Below are positions 8,464 to 17,073 of a DNA stretch of 64,000 bases, piece by piece. Both the position numbers and the translations under genes were made by a program. Location: assembly GCF_001443045.1 (NCBI RefSeq), contig NZ_LKPJ01000003.1, positions 9,125 through 73,124 on the forward strand, in the 5' to 3' direction. The stretch comes from Burkholderia ambifaria. Lineage in GTDB: Bacteria; Pseudomonadota; Gammaproteobacteria; Burkholderiales; Burkholderiaceae. Each line of letters opens with the position of its first letter. The first letter of the stretch is position 1. A model generated the notes under the pieces. It worked only from the letters and a program-made list of their open reading frames with translations, was not told where the DNA came from and did not search any database.

Positions 8464-9765
8464 ATGCAGACATTCGCCAACCAGCCGCACGCCGCGTCGT
8501 ACTACGCGGCGAGCGCCAACGATACGACCCGCCATGCGCCGCTCGCCGGCGCGACCACCGCCGACGTGTGCGTGATCGGCGCGGGCCTCACAGGCTTGTC
8601 CGCCGCGCTCAACCTCGCCGAGCGCGGCCATTCGGTGACCGTGCTCGAGGCGTCGCGGGTCGGATGGGCGGCAAGCGGGCGCAACGGTGGCCAGCTGATC
8701 GGCGGCTTCGCGTGCGACATCGATACGTTCGGCAACTTCATGCCGGAAGGCGACGTGAAGCGGATCTGGGACATGGGGCTCGAAACGCTGTCGCTCGTGA
8801 AATCGCGCATCGCGAAGCACGACATCGACTGCGCGCTCGTGCCCGGCTACCTGACCGCCGCGAACACCGAGCGCGACGCGGATGCGCTGCAGCGCTGGCG
8901 CGACGAGGCTGCGAAGCGCTTCGGCTACGAGCGCCTGCATTTCGTCGAAGCGGACGCGCTCGGCGACTACGTACAGTCGGCGCGCTATCGCGGCGGCCTG
9001 TACGACCCCGACAGCGGCCACCTGCATCCGCTGAACTACACGCTCGGGCTCGCGCGCGCGGCGACCGATGCCGGCGTGCGGATCCACGAGGACAGTTGCG
9101 TCACGCGCGTGCGCGACGTCACGGGCGGTCATGTCGTCGAAACGGACCAGGGGCAGGTGCGCGCGCGCTTCGTCGTGCTCGCGTGCAACACGTATGTCGG
9201 CACGCTCGCGCCTGCGCTGTCGAAGAAAATCATGCCGGTCGGCACCTACGTGATCGCGACCGAGCCGCTCGGCGAAGCGCGCACCGCCGCGCTGATGCCC
9301 GCGCGCGCGGCCGTCTGCGACAGCCGCTTCGTGCTCGACTATTTCCGGCCGGCGCCCGACACGCGGCTCGTGTGGGGCGGCAAGGTCAGCTATTCGACGC
9401 GGCCGCCGCGCAATCTCGCCGACGCGATGCGCGCGGACATGCTAAAGACGTTCCCGCAGCTCACGGACGTGAAGGTCGACTACGCATGGGGCGGCTTCGT
9501 CGACATCACGATGAACCGCGCGCCGCATTTCGGGCGCGTCGCGCCGACAATGTATTTCGCGCAGGGCTTCTCGGGGCATGGCGTGAACACGACCGCGCTC
9601 GCGGGCAAGCTGATCGCCGAGGCGATCGACGGCCAGGCGAGCCGCTTCGACCTGTTCGACAAGGTCCGGCATCGCGACTTCCCCGGCGGCGCGACGCTGC
9701 GCACGCCTGCGCTGGTGCTCGCGATGAGCTGGTACCGGCTGCTCGACGCGTTCGGCGTGCATTGA
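8464..9765 (+). CDS. puuB: FAD-dependent amine oxidase, PuuB-like (second copy)
   Basis: Second PuuB-type FAD oxidase, 433 aa, 25 bases after the first and colinear with it. VIGAGLTGLS near residue 37, GWAASGRNGGQ, HLHPLNY, and YFAQGFSGHGV near the C-terminus match the paralogue block by block, but the intervening sequence is well diverged, so the duplication is old and the two may act on different amines or form a hetero-oligomer. It ends the polyamine cluster and is followed by an intrinsic terminator that faces the convergent gor gene. Confidence 0.88.
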   Translation: MQTFANQPHAASYYAASANDTTRHAPLAGATTADVCVIGAGLTGLSAALNLAERGHSVTVLEASRVGWAASGRNGGQLIGGFACDIDTFGNFMPEGDVKRIWDMGLETLSLVKSRIAKHDIDCALVPGYLTAANTERDADALQRWRDEAAKRFGYERLHFVEADALGDYVQSARYRGGLYDPDSGHLHPLNYTLGLARAATDAGVRIHEDSCVTRVRDVTGGHVVETDQGQVRARFVVLACNTYVGTLAPALSKKIMPVGTYVIATEPLGEARTAALMPARAAVCDSRFVLDYFRPAPDTRLVWGGKVSYSTRPPRNLADAMRADMLKTFPQLTDVKVDYAWGGFVDITMNRAPHFGRVAPTMYFAQGFSGHGVNTTALAGKLIAEAIDGQASRFDLFDKVRHRDFPGGATLRTPALVLAMSWYRLLDAFGVH

Positions 9766-9790
9766 GCCGGCGGCACGGCCGCCCCATGCG

Positions 9791-9826
9791 AAACGGCCGC
9801 GCTCGCGCGCGGCCGTCTCCCTTTTA
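9791..9826 (+). terminator. Intrinsic terminator of polyamine cluster
   Basis: GC-rich stem ACGGCCGCGC (9793-9802) against GCGCGGCCGT (9807-9816) followed by CTCCCTTTT. It lies between two convergent genes. Confidence 0.75.
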
Positions 9827-9850
9827 CCCGGTGCGACGGCACGGTTCCCG

Positions 9851-11206
9851 CTACTCGACCACCTTTTGCCGCATCGTCACGAACTCCTCGGCCGCGGTCG
9901 GGTGAATGCCGATCGTGTCGTCGAACTGCGCCTTCGTCGCGCCCGCGCGAATCGCGATCGCGATGCCCTGGATGATCTCGCCCGCGTCGCGGCCGACCAT
10001 GTGCGCGCCGACCACGCGCTGGCTGTCGCGCGCGACCACGAGCTTCATCAGCGTGCGCTCGTCGCGGCCCGACAGCGTGTGGCGCAGCGCCTTGAACGAC
10101 GTGCGGTAGATGTCGAGCTCGCCGTACACGCCGCGCGCATGCGCCTCGGTGAGCCCGACCGTCGCGACCTCGGGCTGGCTGAACACGGCCGACGGCACCC
10201 ATTCGTGATCGGTCGCGACGCGGCGCCCGCCGAACAGCGTCGCCGCGAGCAGCGCGCCGTCGCGCGTCGCGACCGGCGTGAGCTGCGGCCGCGACGTCAC
10301 GTCGCCGATCGCATGGATCGATTCGACCGACGTCGCCGAATACGCATCGACCGCGATCGCGCCGCGCGCGTCGAGCAGCACGCCCGCGCGTTCGAGCCCG
10401 AGCCCTTCGACGTTCGGCACGCGGCCCGTCGCATAGAGCACCGCGTCGTACGGCCCGTGCTGTGCATCGCCGACGCGCACGGAGAGCGTGCCGTCGTCCG
10501 CGCGCGCGATCGACTCGACCACCCCGCGCGAATGGATCGCGACGCCCTGCTTGGTCATCTCGTCGGTCAGGAATTGCCGCACGTCGTCGTCGAAACCGCG
10601 CAGGATCTTCTCGCCGCGATAGAAGAGATCGACATGGCTGCCGAAGCCGTTGAAGATGCCCGCGAACTCGACCGCGATATAGCCGCCGCCGACCACCGCG
10701 ATGCGCTCGGGCCGCTTCGCGAGCGACAGCGCCTCGCGCGACGTAATCACGTGTTCGATGCCCGGCCGCGGCGGCAGCGACGGGCGCGAGCCGGTCGCGA
10801 TCGCGATGTGGCGCGCGCGGATCGTGCGATCGCCGACGGCGACCGTATGCGCGTCGACGAGCGTCGCGCGCCCCGCGTGCATCTCGACGCCGGATTGCCG
10901 CAGCAGGTTGATATAGATGTCGCTGAGCCGGTTGATCTCGCGATCCTTCGCGGCGATCAGCGCCGGCCAGTCGAGCGTGCCGGCGCCGAAGGTCCAGCCG
11001 AAGCCCTTCGCGTCCTCGAGCTCGTGCGGATAGTGCGATGCGTAGACGAGCAGCTTCTTCGGGATGCAGCCGCGCAGCACACAGGTGCCGCCGATCTGCT
11101 CCTCTTCCGCTATCCCGACGCGTGCGCCGTATGACGCCGACATCCGGGCGAGCCTCACGCCGCCGGAGCCGGCCCCGATGACGAACAGATCGTAGTCGAA
11201 ATCCAT
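9851..11206 (-). CDS. gor: Glutathione-disulfide reductase
   Basis: Flavoenzyme that reduces GSSG with NADPH and keeps the cytosolic thiol pool reduced. 451 aa, the same size as E. coli Gor. FAD motif VIGAGSGGVRLARM at residues 9-22; the redox-active disulfide is Cys42 and Cys47 in GGTCVLRGCIPKK; NADPH-binding GGGYIAVEFA in the middle; the proton-donor His435 and Glu440 in HPTAAEE near the C-terminus. Lipoamide dehydrogenase and mercuric reductase share the fold but have GGTCLNVGC-type centres, so gor is the better call. It converges on the polyamine cluster. Confidence 0.95.
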   Translation of the reverse strand: MDFDYDLFVIGAGSGGVRLARMSASYGARVGIAEEEQIGGTCVLRGCIPKKLLVYASHYPHELEDAKGFGWTFGAGTLDWPALIAAKDREINRLSDIYINLLRQSGVEMHAGRATLVDAHTVAVGDRTIRARHIAIATGSRPSLPPRPGIEHVITSREALSLAKRPERIAVVGGGYIAVEFAGIFNGFGSHVDLFYRGEKILRGFDDDVRQFLTDEMTKQGVAIHSRGVVESIARADDGTLSVRVGDAQHGPYDAVLYATGRVPNVEGLGLERAGVLLDARGAIAVDAYSATSVESIHAIGDVTSRPQLTPVATRDGALLAATLFGGRRVATDHEWVPSAVFSQPEVATVGLTEAHARGVYGELDIYRTSFKALRHTLSGRDERTLMKLVVARDSQRVVGAHMVGRDAGEIIQGIAIAIRAGATKAQFDDTIGIHPTAAEEFVTMRQKVVE

Positions 11207-11300
11207 CGCAAGCCCTCATCGTTGTTCAGCAGTTCGGATGACGGCACGATAGCAAGATTCCGGAATTCGTGCGGAGCGTGGCGCCGCAGCGCGCGCTCAT

Positions 11301-11332
11301 AAAAAACGGCGAGAGACGTCGCCTCTCGCCGG
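11301..11332 (-). terminator. Intrinsic terminator downstream of small protein gene
   Basis: Read on the minus strand, a stem GGCGAGAGGCGA / CGTCTCTCGCC is followed directly by six T residues (bases 11306-11301). It ends transcription from the 74-aa gene before gor. Confidence 0.85.
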
Positions 11333-11454
11333 TCAAACCGGCTGCCGGGTGTGCCATGCGTCACCGATCGACCACATGCCCGGCCTGCCGGCCGCGCGGC
11401 ACCGGTCCGCCCGGGCACGCGAACGGCGCACCCGCGGCGGAACCAGCGCCATGC

Positions 11455-11679
11455 TCAGGCCTGCGACGTGTCGCTGCCGTCCGTCGCCTGCGTATCGTCT
11501 GCCTGCGGGGGCTGCTCTTCCTTCTTCTCGAGCATGCCTTCGATCGCTTCGGCGCCCTTGAAGCCGGCGATGGCCGCCGCCGCCTTGGTCAGCAGGCCCG
11601 CATCCGGATCGACCTTCTCCGCTGCCTCGACGGCCGCCACGGCGCCAGCGATTTCACCCACGGTGTTCAGGATACCCAT
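11455..11679 (-). CDS. Small Ala/Glu-rich protein of unknown function
   Basis: 74-aa protein starting MGILNTVGEIAGAVAAVEAA and ending in an acidic Gln/Asp/Thr-rich tail (QADDTQATDGSDTSQA). No transmembrane segment stands out; the first 50 residues could form an amphipathic helix pair. I do not recognise a family. The second of two close ATGs (11679) is chosen because the AAGGGG ribosome site abuts the first ATG (11685) with no room but sits 6 bases before the second. It is a single-gene unit with its own terminator. Confidence 0.7.
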   Translation of the reverse strand: MGILNTVGEIAGAVAAVEAAEKVDPDAGLLTKAAAAIAGFKGAEAIEGMLEKKEEQPPQADDTQATDGSDTSQA

Positions 11680-11976
11680 TGTCATCCCCTTTCAAGAAAA
11701 TCGTGAGCGCATCGTCCCACGAAAAAAAACCGGCAGACCGTGTTTGTCATCACCGGATACACAAGTTACGCACCAGGCCGGCCGCACGCAAAACGCGCGC
11801 CGGAACGACGCCCGCGCGCGTGCTGCGGCACACCGCGGATCATCCACGCAGCGTAGCGGAAACGCCTCGCGCGCACTGTCAAAGTATGTTCCGGATTGCC
11901 GACGGAACGCTTACGGACAGGCCGTTTCCGATGGAGTGATCGCTGAATGGTCGTTCGCGCGCTTGAAGCTCGCGTG

Positions 11977-12629
11977 ATCGGGATAGGGGCGGTCAGAGAG
12001 GCTGACCGATCCCCTCCCACACCACCCGGCATGCGGGTCCGCACCGGGCGGTTGGAATGGTTGAGGTTGCCGGGCTTGTGTTGCTCCCGACCCGACACCC
12101 AGGTTCACTGTTGTCTGGATCGCCGGAACCGATTTCTCGCTGTCACGGCCTGTCGGGCTTCACCCTATCCACCTTGCTGACGAGCTTCGCTTTCGCGAAC
12201 ATCTGAGACACTTCGCTTCCGAGAACCAGAGAGCTTGCCCTCCCATTCCTTCGGCCCTTCACCGACGACTTTAGCCTTCCCAGCCACATCGTCTGGCTAC
12301 TACGGCCTCTGCTGACTTCTCGCTCCGGCTCAGCACCGTCGCCCTTTCAGGCACAAAGCGAGATCTCCCCAGGTAAGAACGCACTCCTTCATCGCACAAC
12401 CGCCGCATCTACGCCGCTTCGCCTTGATCACGAGAGCTTCATGGTTACGTGCCCACTCGCCCTGCTCAGCAACGCCTTCTATGCAGTTCTTGTCCATCGG
12501 CTCGCGATTTACGCTCCACGCTTCCTTTCCACACTCGGTCTCCCTCATGCAGTTGCGCTTCACTTCATTTGCCGTGATCAGCTTATGGCGGGACTTCCAC
12601 CCGCAGGAGTGCGCTCATGCTGGGCGCAC
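11977..12629 (-). mobile_element. ORF-less group II intron (class C-like)
   Basis: Minus-strand, about 653-nt ribozyme without a reverse-transcriptase gene. The 5' end is GTGCGCCCAGC (12629 downward), which folds back on GAGCGCAC. Domain V is visible at 12052-12021: a 9-bp lower stem (ACCGCCCGG / CCGGGTGGT), a 2-nt bulge TG, a 4-bp upper stem and a tetraloop. Domain VI follows (12018-11980) with stem CGGTCAG/CTGACCG and a single bulged A at 11984, the branch point, 7 nt before the 3' end ...CCCGAT at 11977. The element sits 3 bases behind the T-tract of the porin terminator, the insertion preference of bacterial class C introns. Domain IV carries no coding remnant; apparent reading frames inside are not genes. 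Mobility would need a maturase supplied in trans. Confidence 0.85.
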
Positions 12630-12632
12630 ACG

Positions 12633-12662
12633 AAAAAAAAGAGGCTCCCGCGGGAGCCTCTT
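12633..12662 (-). terminator. Porin intrinsic terminator
   Basis: On the minus strand the stem AAGAGGCTCCC / GGGAGCCTCTT is followed by a run of T (12640-12633). It lies 57 bases behind the porin stop codon and directly before the group II intron. Between stop and stem there are about four tandem GCCGGA hexamers (12672-12697). Confidence 0.92.
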
Positions 12663-12718
12663 CGATGCGCGCCGAGCCGGAGCCGGAGCCGGAGCCGGCA
12701 CATGCGTTCCGATTTTCG

Positions 12719-13840
12719 TCAGAAGATATTGCGCAGGCCGATCGCGATGCCGGTCTGGTTGCTGCGGCCCGGCAGCTCGACGTTCGCCGCGCCGTTCGTC
12801 TTGTTGAAGTCGACGGTGCCGTAGACTTCCGTGCGCTTGCTCAGCGCGTATTCGGCGATGCCGACAATCGCGTAGCGGTTGCCGCTCGCGAGCGTGCCGT
12901 TCGCGGTCATCGCGTTGCGCATGTGGTCGTAGTAGAACGCGCCCGTCAGCGTCAGCGGCGTGCTGACCTGCCAGCTCACGCCCGCGAACGGACCGTCGTC
13001 GATCCGGCCCGTGCCCTTCGCGACCGGGATCGACTGCTGCGCGAGCAGGCTGTCGACGAAACCGGTGTCGTCCTTCGAGCGCAGGTAGCCCGCGTAGACC
13101 TTCGCCTTGCTGAACGCATACACGACGTTCGCGTGGTAGATCGTCTGCTTGCGTGCGGAGTTGTCGCTGTTCTGCTGCGCGCCGGCCGCGATGCTCAGCG
13201 GCCCCATCACGTACGACAGCGACACGCCCCAGGCATTGCCCTTGCCGAGCGAGCCCGGGATCTGGCCCGAGAAGCCGCCCGCGCCGGTCGATTCGTAGTT
13301 CGTGCCCGTCGAGTACATCGCCTTCGCGGTCAGGCCCGCGAACTTGCCCGTGTACTTGATCTGGTTGTCCGCATACAGGCCGCCGCCCAGCGCGACCGGC
13401 AGCCACGCGTTTTCGAGGTAGTTGCCGACCGTCAGCGGATCGTAGGTGTCCGACAGCAGGTCGAACAGCGGGGTCTTCTGGCGGCCGAGGGTCACCGTGC
13501 CGTACGGGCTCTGCAGGCCGACGTACGCCGCGCGGTTGAACAGGCGGCCGCTGTCGGCGAACGCGCCGTTCTGCAGGTTCACGCCGCTCTCGAGGTTGAA
13601 CACGGCCTTCAGGCCGCCGCCGAGGTCTTCCGTGCCGTAGATGCCGAAGCGGCTGTTGGTGATCGCGCCGTTGGTCATCGACAGCAGGCCGTCGTTCTTG
13701 GCGTTTGCGTTGGTCAGGTACCGGATGCTGGCGTCGGCGACGCCCCAGAGCGTGACCGAGCTTTGTGCGGCTGCGTACTGGCTGGCGAAGGCCAGGGCCG
13801 CGCCCCCTGCGATGGCTGCGAGTCGGGTGGTCTGCTTCAT
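12719..13840 (-). CDS. Gram-negative general porin (OmpC/Omp38-like)
   Basis: Outer-membrane trimeric diffusion porin, 373 aa. The signal peptide MKQTTRLAAIAGGAALAFAS..AAA ends before QSSVTLWGVADASI, the classic start of Burkholderia and Bordetella porins. The body has beta-strand-like alternation and a Gly-rich ESGVNLQNG block, and the chain ends in LRNIF with a terminal Phe for barrel assembly. The start at 13840 is preceded by AGGAAAG; an in-frame start at 13915 would add 25 residues ahead of the signal peptide. Single gene with its own strong terminator. Upstream 13841-14097 holds its promoter region; I could not define the boxes. Confidence 0.93.
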   Translation of the reverse strand: MKQTTRLAAIAGGAALAFASQYAAAQSSVTLWGVADASIRYLTNANAKNDGLLSMTNGAITNSRFGIYGTEDLGGGLKAVFNLESGVNLQNGAFADSGRLFNRAAYVGLQSPYGTVTLGRQKTPLFDLLSDTYDPLTVGNYLENAWLPVALGGGLYADNQIKYTGKFAGLTAKAMYSTGTNYESTGAGGFSGQIPGSLGKGNAWGVSLSYVMGPLSIAAGAQQNSDNSARKQTIYHANVVYAFSKAKVYAGYLRSKDDTGFVDSLLAQQSIPVAKGTGRIDDGPFAGVSWQVSTPLTLTGAFYYDHMRNAMTANGTLASGNRYAIVGIAEYALSKRTEVYGTVDFNKTNGAANVELPGRSNQTGIAIGLRNIF

Positions 13841-14097
13841 GAGCTTTCCTTTTTGTGGGTGTCTCCATTCATGGCCGGCCGCGTGCGCAGCCGGGTGGCG
13901 ATCGAGCACGCTCATGGCGCGCGCGATGTGGGCTGAATCATAAGACGAGTGCGCGCGCTGAAAGAAATTGAAACGCGTGGTAAGGCGCGATTGTCGCCCG
14001 GCAACAACGTTTCCCGCGCCGGGCTTGCCTCTCGCGCGGCGGATGCGGGGCGCGGCGACGGCGGAAAACGGGTCGGTGCTGTAAGGATCGGCGCGCG

Positions 14098-14856
14098 TCA
14101 GGTCGGCCGCGGCTTCCCGCCGTCAGGAGTGCTGCCATTGCTGCCCGCGCCGCCCGCGCCCCCCCCCCTGCTGTCGCTTCCCCCGCCCGCGCGCCGCCAC
14201 GCCCGCCGCACGATTTCCGCGAACGCACCGACGAGCAGCAGCACCGCGCCCCACAGCGCGACGTCCGGCACGAGCCGCGTCACGAGGCCGCCGACCACCG
14301 CGCCGGCCAGGAAGCAGAAGCTGATCGTCGCGAGCAGCGCCGAGTCGTGCAGCGCACCCGCGTCGTAGCGCGGAATCAGGCCGACGAACAGCTTCTGCGC
14401 GGCACGCCGCAGGTTGCCGGTCGTCATCACCGACGTGTACGACAGTTCCTCGAGATGGGTGAATGACAGCGTCTGCAGCGTCGCGACGAACGAGATGCCG
14501 GGAATCAGCCACGCGCTCGACGCGCCGACGAGCCCGCTCGCGGCAATGCCGAGAAACGCGATCTCGACGATCAGGCTCGCGAACGCGGTGTGGCGCATCC
14601 AGCCACGCTGCGCGGCGAGGCCGAGCAGATGCGCGACGAACACCGCAACCACGAAGCCGCCGAGCGGCGGCACGTGATGCAGCGCGGCCGCCCATTCACC
14701 GGCCGACAGGTTGATGCCGAGCAGCGCGACGTTGCCGGTCATCGTGTTCGCGAACACGTGACCGTGGCCAACATAGGTGTACGCGTCGAGGTAGCCGCCG
14801 GACAGCGTGAGCAGCGCGGCGACGGCGAGGTTGCGGCTGGCGCCGTCGAGATCCAT
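14098..14856 (-). CDS. YoaK/DUF1275 family membrane protein
   Basis: 252-aa inner-membrane protein of the DUF1275 (YoaK) family, about six hydrophobic segments; function unknown, possibly transport. The family-typical N-terminus GGYLDAYTYVGHGHVFANTMTGN is near residue 20-42. The start at 14856 follows GGGAGG; the longer in-frame start at 14949 runs into the neighbouring chrA half. The C-terminal 25 residues are Gly/Ser-rich and are encoded across a run of ten G on the coding strand (14159-14168), so slippage there would change the tail. Same strand as the chromate genes, with an adjoining stop 58 bases upstream. Confidence 0.88.
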   Translation of the reverse strand: MDLDGASRNLAVAALLTLSGGYLDAYTYVGHGHVFANTMTGNVALLGINLSAGEWAAALHHVPPLGGFVVAVFVAHLLGLAAQRGWMRHTAFASLIVEIAFLGIAASGLVGASSAWLIPGISFVATLQTLSFTHLEELSYTSVMTTGNLRRAAQKLFVGLIPRYDAGALHDSALLATISFCFLAGAVVGGLVTRLVPDVALWGAVLLLVGAFAEIVRRAWRRAGGGSDSRGGGAGGAGSNGSTPDGGKPRPT

Positions 14857-14914
14857 CAAGCCTCCCGTGAAGAGTCGCGCCAGTATCGCGCACGGGAGGC
14901 CGGTCGTGCGCCGC

Positions 14915-15442
14915 TCACTGACCGATGCCGGTGAGCCCGATAACCGCACCGGCCGCGAGCAGCCACAGCGGATGGATGCGCGTGCGCCACGCGAGCGCCG
15001 CGCAGGCGGCCGTGATGCCCCACTGGATTGCCGAACGGTTCGACGCTTCCGAGATCAGCACCGCGCTGGCCGCGACGAGCCCGGCCGTAACCGGCATCAG
15101 CCCCTGCTGCACGTAGCGGCGCCACGGCCGGTCGCGAAAGCGCTCCCACGCATGCAGCGCGAGCACCGTGACGACCGACGACGGCCCGAACTTCGCGATC
15201 GACGCGACCAGCAGCCCGGACCAGCCGGCCACATGCCAGCCGACCAGCGACACGATCATCATGTTCGGTCCCGGCGCCGCCTGCGCGAGCGCGAACAGCG
15301 CGGTGAACTCGTGCGCGCTCATCCAGTGATGCACGTCGACCACCTGCCGCTGCATCTCCGGCAGGATCGTGTTGCCGCCGCCGAACGCGAGCAGCGACAG
15401 CTGGCTGAAGATCGTCGCGATCGCGATCAGCGTGTCGTTCAT
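14915..15442 (-). CDS. chrA: Chromate transporter, C-terminal-half type protein
   Basis: 175-aa half-size ChrA protein, which pairs with the 204-aa neighbour to make an inner-membrane CHR transporter for chromate or a related oxyanion. It has the FGGGNTILPEMQRQVV and AQAAPGPNMMIVSLVG blocks that mark one CHR domain, and about five hydrophobic helices. Its ATG overlaps the stop of the upstream half by 4 bases (ATGA), so the halves are translationally coupled. The opposite-topology pair layout is typical of short-chain ChrA. Transport substrate is not shown by sequence. Confidence 0.88.
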   Translation of the reverse strand: MNDTLIAIATIFSQLSLLAFGGGNTILPEMQRQVVDVHHWMSAHEFTALFALAQAAPGPNMMIVSLVGWHVAGWSGLLVASIAKFGPSSVVTVLALHAWERFRDRPWRRYVQQGLMPVTAGLVAASAVLISEASNRSAIQWGITAACAALAWRTRIHPLWLLAAGAVIGLTGIGQ

Positions 15443-16053
15443 GACCGGCCTCCGTCGCGTGCGGCGGTGCGCTGCGATGCCGGCGTCTCGCGGCGCCGCG
15501 ACGCGAACCAGATGCTCACGGGCGTCAGCACCAGCATCGTGGTCAGGAGCGGAATGCGCAGCACCGCGATCGCGACGAACGCGAGCGCCGCGATGCCGGC
15601 CGCGGTGCGCGGCGCATGCAGCAGCGGCTTCGCGACCTTCACGGCCATCGCGACGAGCAGGCCCGCGGCCGCGGCGGCGAGCCCGCCGAACAGGTGCTGC
15701 ACGCGCGGATCGCCCTGCGTCTTCGCATACAGCACGCCGAGCGCGACGACCACGAGGGTGGGGCCCGCGATCAGCCCGAGAATGCCGGCGAACGCGCCCG
15801 CGACGCCGCGAAAGCGCATGCCGACGGCAACCGACAGGTTGATCACGTTGCCGCCCGGCAGGAACTGGCACAGGCCGAGCAGATCGGTGAATTCGTCGGC
15901 GGACAGCCATTTGCGCTCGTCGACGATCGTGCGCCGCGCGAACGGCAGCGCGCCGCCGAACGACATCAGGCCGAGCGACAGGAAGCCGGTGAACAGCTCG
16001 GCGAGGCCGATCCGGCGCGGAGACGCGGCAGGCGGCGGAGAGACGGATTGCAT
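15439..16053 (-). CDS. chrA: Chromate transporter, N-terminal-half type protein
   Basis: 204-aa half-size ChrA, upstream partner of the 175-aa half. CHR-domain marks are SFGGALPFARRTIVDERKW and the LCQFLPGGNVINLSVAVG segment, with about five membrane helices. The start at 16053 is preceded by GAGGAG; an ATG four codons earlier (16065) is possible. It is divergent from a LysR regulator; the 96-base gap contains a perfect palindrome that probably controls both genes. Confidence 0.88.
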   Translation of the reverse strand: MQSVSPPPAASPRRIGLAELFTGFLSLGLMSFGGALPFARRTIVDERKWLSADEFTDLLGLCQFLPGGNVINLSVAVGMRFRGVAGAFAGILGLIAGPTLVVVALGVLYAKTQGDPRVQHLFGGLAAAAAGLLVAMAVKVAKPLLHAPRTAAGIAALAFVAIAVLRIPLLTTMLVLTPVSIWFASRRRETPASQRTAARDGGRS

Positions 16054-16127
16054 GGGGCTCCTCATCAAACGGTGCCCCGAGGTTACCGCCGTTCGGGATG
16101 CCGGCAAAACGATTTTATCGGCGCGTC

Positions 16128-16148
16128 CTTGTGATCTAAAATCACAAG
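16128..16148. promoter_or_regulatory. Palindromic operator in chrA / lysR gap
   Basis: Perfect inverted repeat CTTGTGAT-CTAAA-ATCACAAG, 8-bp arms with a 5-nt centre, containing the T-N11-A spacing typical of LysR-family sites. It ends one base before the regulator's ATG (16150), so bound regulator would block its own start region and act on the divergent chrA pair. Confidence 0.7.
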
Positions 16149-16149
16149 C

Positions 16150-17034
16150 ATGGCACGCGACCTCCCACCTTTTTCCGCGCTTCGGGCCTTTGAAGCAGCG
16201 GCACGACATGAAAGCTTCAGCGCCGCCGGCGACGAGCTGCATGTGACTCACGGTGCCATCAGCCGGCAGATCGCCGGCTTCGAGGCGTGGCTCGGCAAGC
16301 CGGTGTTCCACCGCTACGGCAAGCGCGTGAAGCTCACCGACGAAGGCCGCCGCTACCTGGACACCGTGCGCGCCGCGTTCGACAGCATCGCGCTCGCCAC
16401 CGAGCAGCTGCGCAACACCGGTGCCGCACGTGTGCTGCGCATCAATGCGCTGCCGACCTTCGCGATGAAATGGCTGCTGCCGCGCCTGTCGCGGTTCCAG
16501 CGCGACGTGCCGAACGTCGAGCTGAAGCTGTCCACGTCGAACGCGCCGCTCGACGCGCTCGACGGCTTCGACGTCGCGATCCGCCGCGGCCCCGGCCACT
16601 GGCCGAACTGCACGAGCGGCCACTTCCTCGACGAAAGCGTGATTCCGGTCTGCAGCCCCGCGCTGCTCAAGCGCGCGCCGATCACCCGCGCGGACGATCT
16701 CGCACGGCACGTGCTGCTGCATTCGGATACGCGGCCGGAAGGCTGGCGCGACTGGTTCGCGGCGGCCGGCGTGGCGATGAAGGGGCGCAAGCGGCAGTCG
16801 TTCGACCACTTCTACCTGGCGCTGCAGGCGGCCGTCGACGGGCTGGGCGTCGCGCTCGGCCCGCTGCCGCTGATCGACGACGAGCTTGCGAGCGGGCGCC
16901 TGGTGATGCCGCTCGACGGGCCGCGCATCGCGACGCGCAGCTACTGGTGGATCGCGCCGCGCGCGCCGGCCGACGATCCGCTCGTCGCGCAGTTCTGCGC
17001 GTGGCTGCAGGCGCAGTCGAATACGGGCGCGTAG
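16150..17034 (+). CDS. LysR-family regulator, GcvA-like
   Basis: 294-aa LysR-type transcription factor. An N-terminal winged HTH (about residues 8-67, LRAFEAAARHESFSAAGDEL then HGAISRQIAGFE) binds DNA; a linker and a periplasmic-binding-like effector domain (about 95-290) follow. The GcvA subgroup is suggested by PPFSALRAFEAAAR and the FAMKWLLPRLSRFQ segment. The ligand is unknown; divergence from the chromate transporter halves suggests it controls them. The start lies immediately after a palindrome and has no ribosome site, so the mRNA may be leaderless or have a very short leader. Confidence 0.92.
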   Translation: MARDLPPFSALRAFEAAARHESFSAAGDELHVTHGAISRQIAGFEAWLGKPVFHRYGKRVKLTDEGRRYLDTVRAAFDSIALATEQLRNTGAARVLRINALPTFAMKWLLPRLSRFQRDVPNVELKLSTSNAPLDALDGFDVAIRRGPGHWPNCTSGHFLDESVIPVCSPALLKRAPITRADDLARHVLLHSDTRPEGWRDWFAAAGVAMKGRKRQSFDHFYLALQAAVDGLGVALGPLPLIDDELASGRLVMPLDGPRIATRSYWWIAPRAPADDPLVAQFCAWLQAQSNTGA

Positions 17035-17073
17035 GTCCGCACCGGCGGGCGGCATTGCACCGCCCGCTCCCGC

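Noticed and set aside
11911..12108. Short reading frames at the intron 3' end (e.g. RPYPDHASFKRANDHS type)
   Set aside because: They translate domains V and VI of the group II intron; RNA structure explains the sequence.
12424..12824. Two overlapping 127-aa plus-strand frames
   Set aside because: They cross the intron antisense, the porin terminator and the porin end; no coding signal.
16114..16122. GCCGATAA-like FliA -10 box on the minus strand before chrA
   Set aside because: No TAAA box 15 bases upstream and no flagellar context; chance match.
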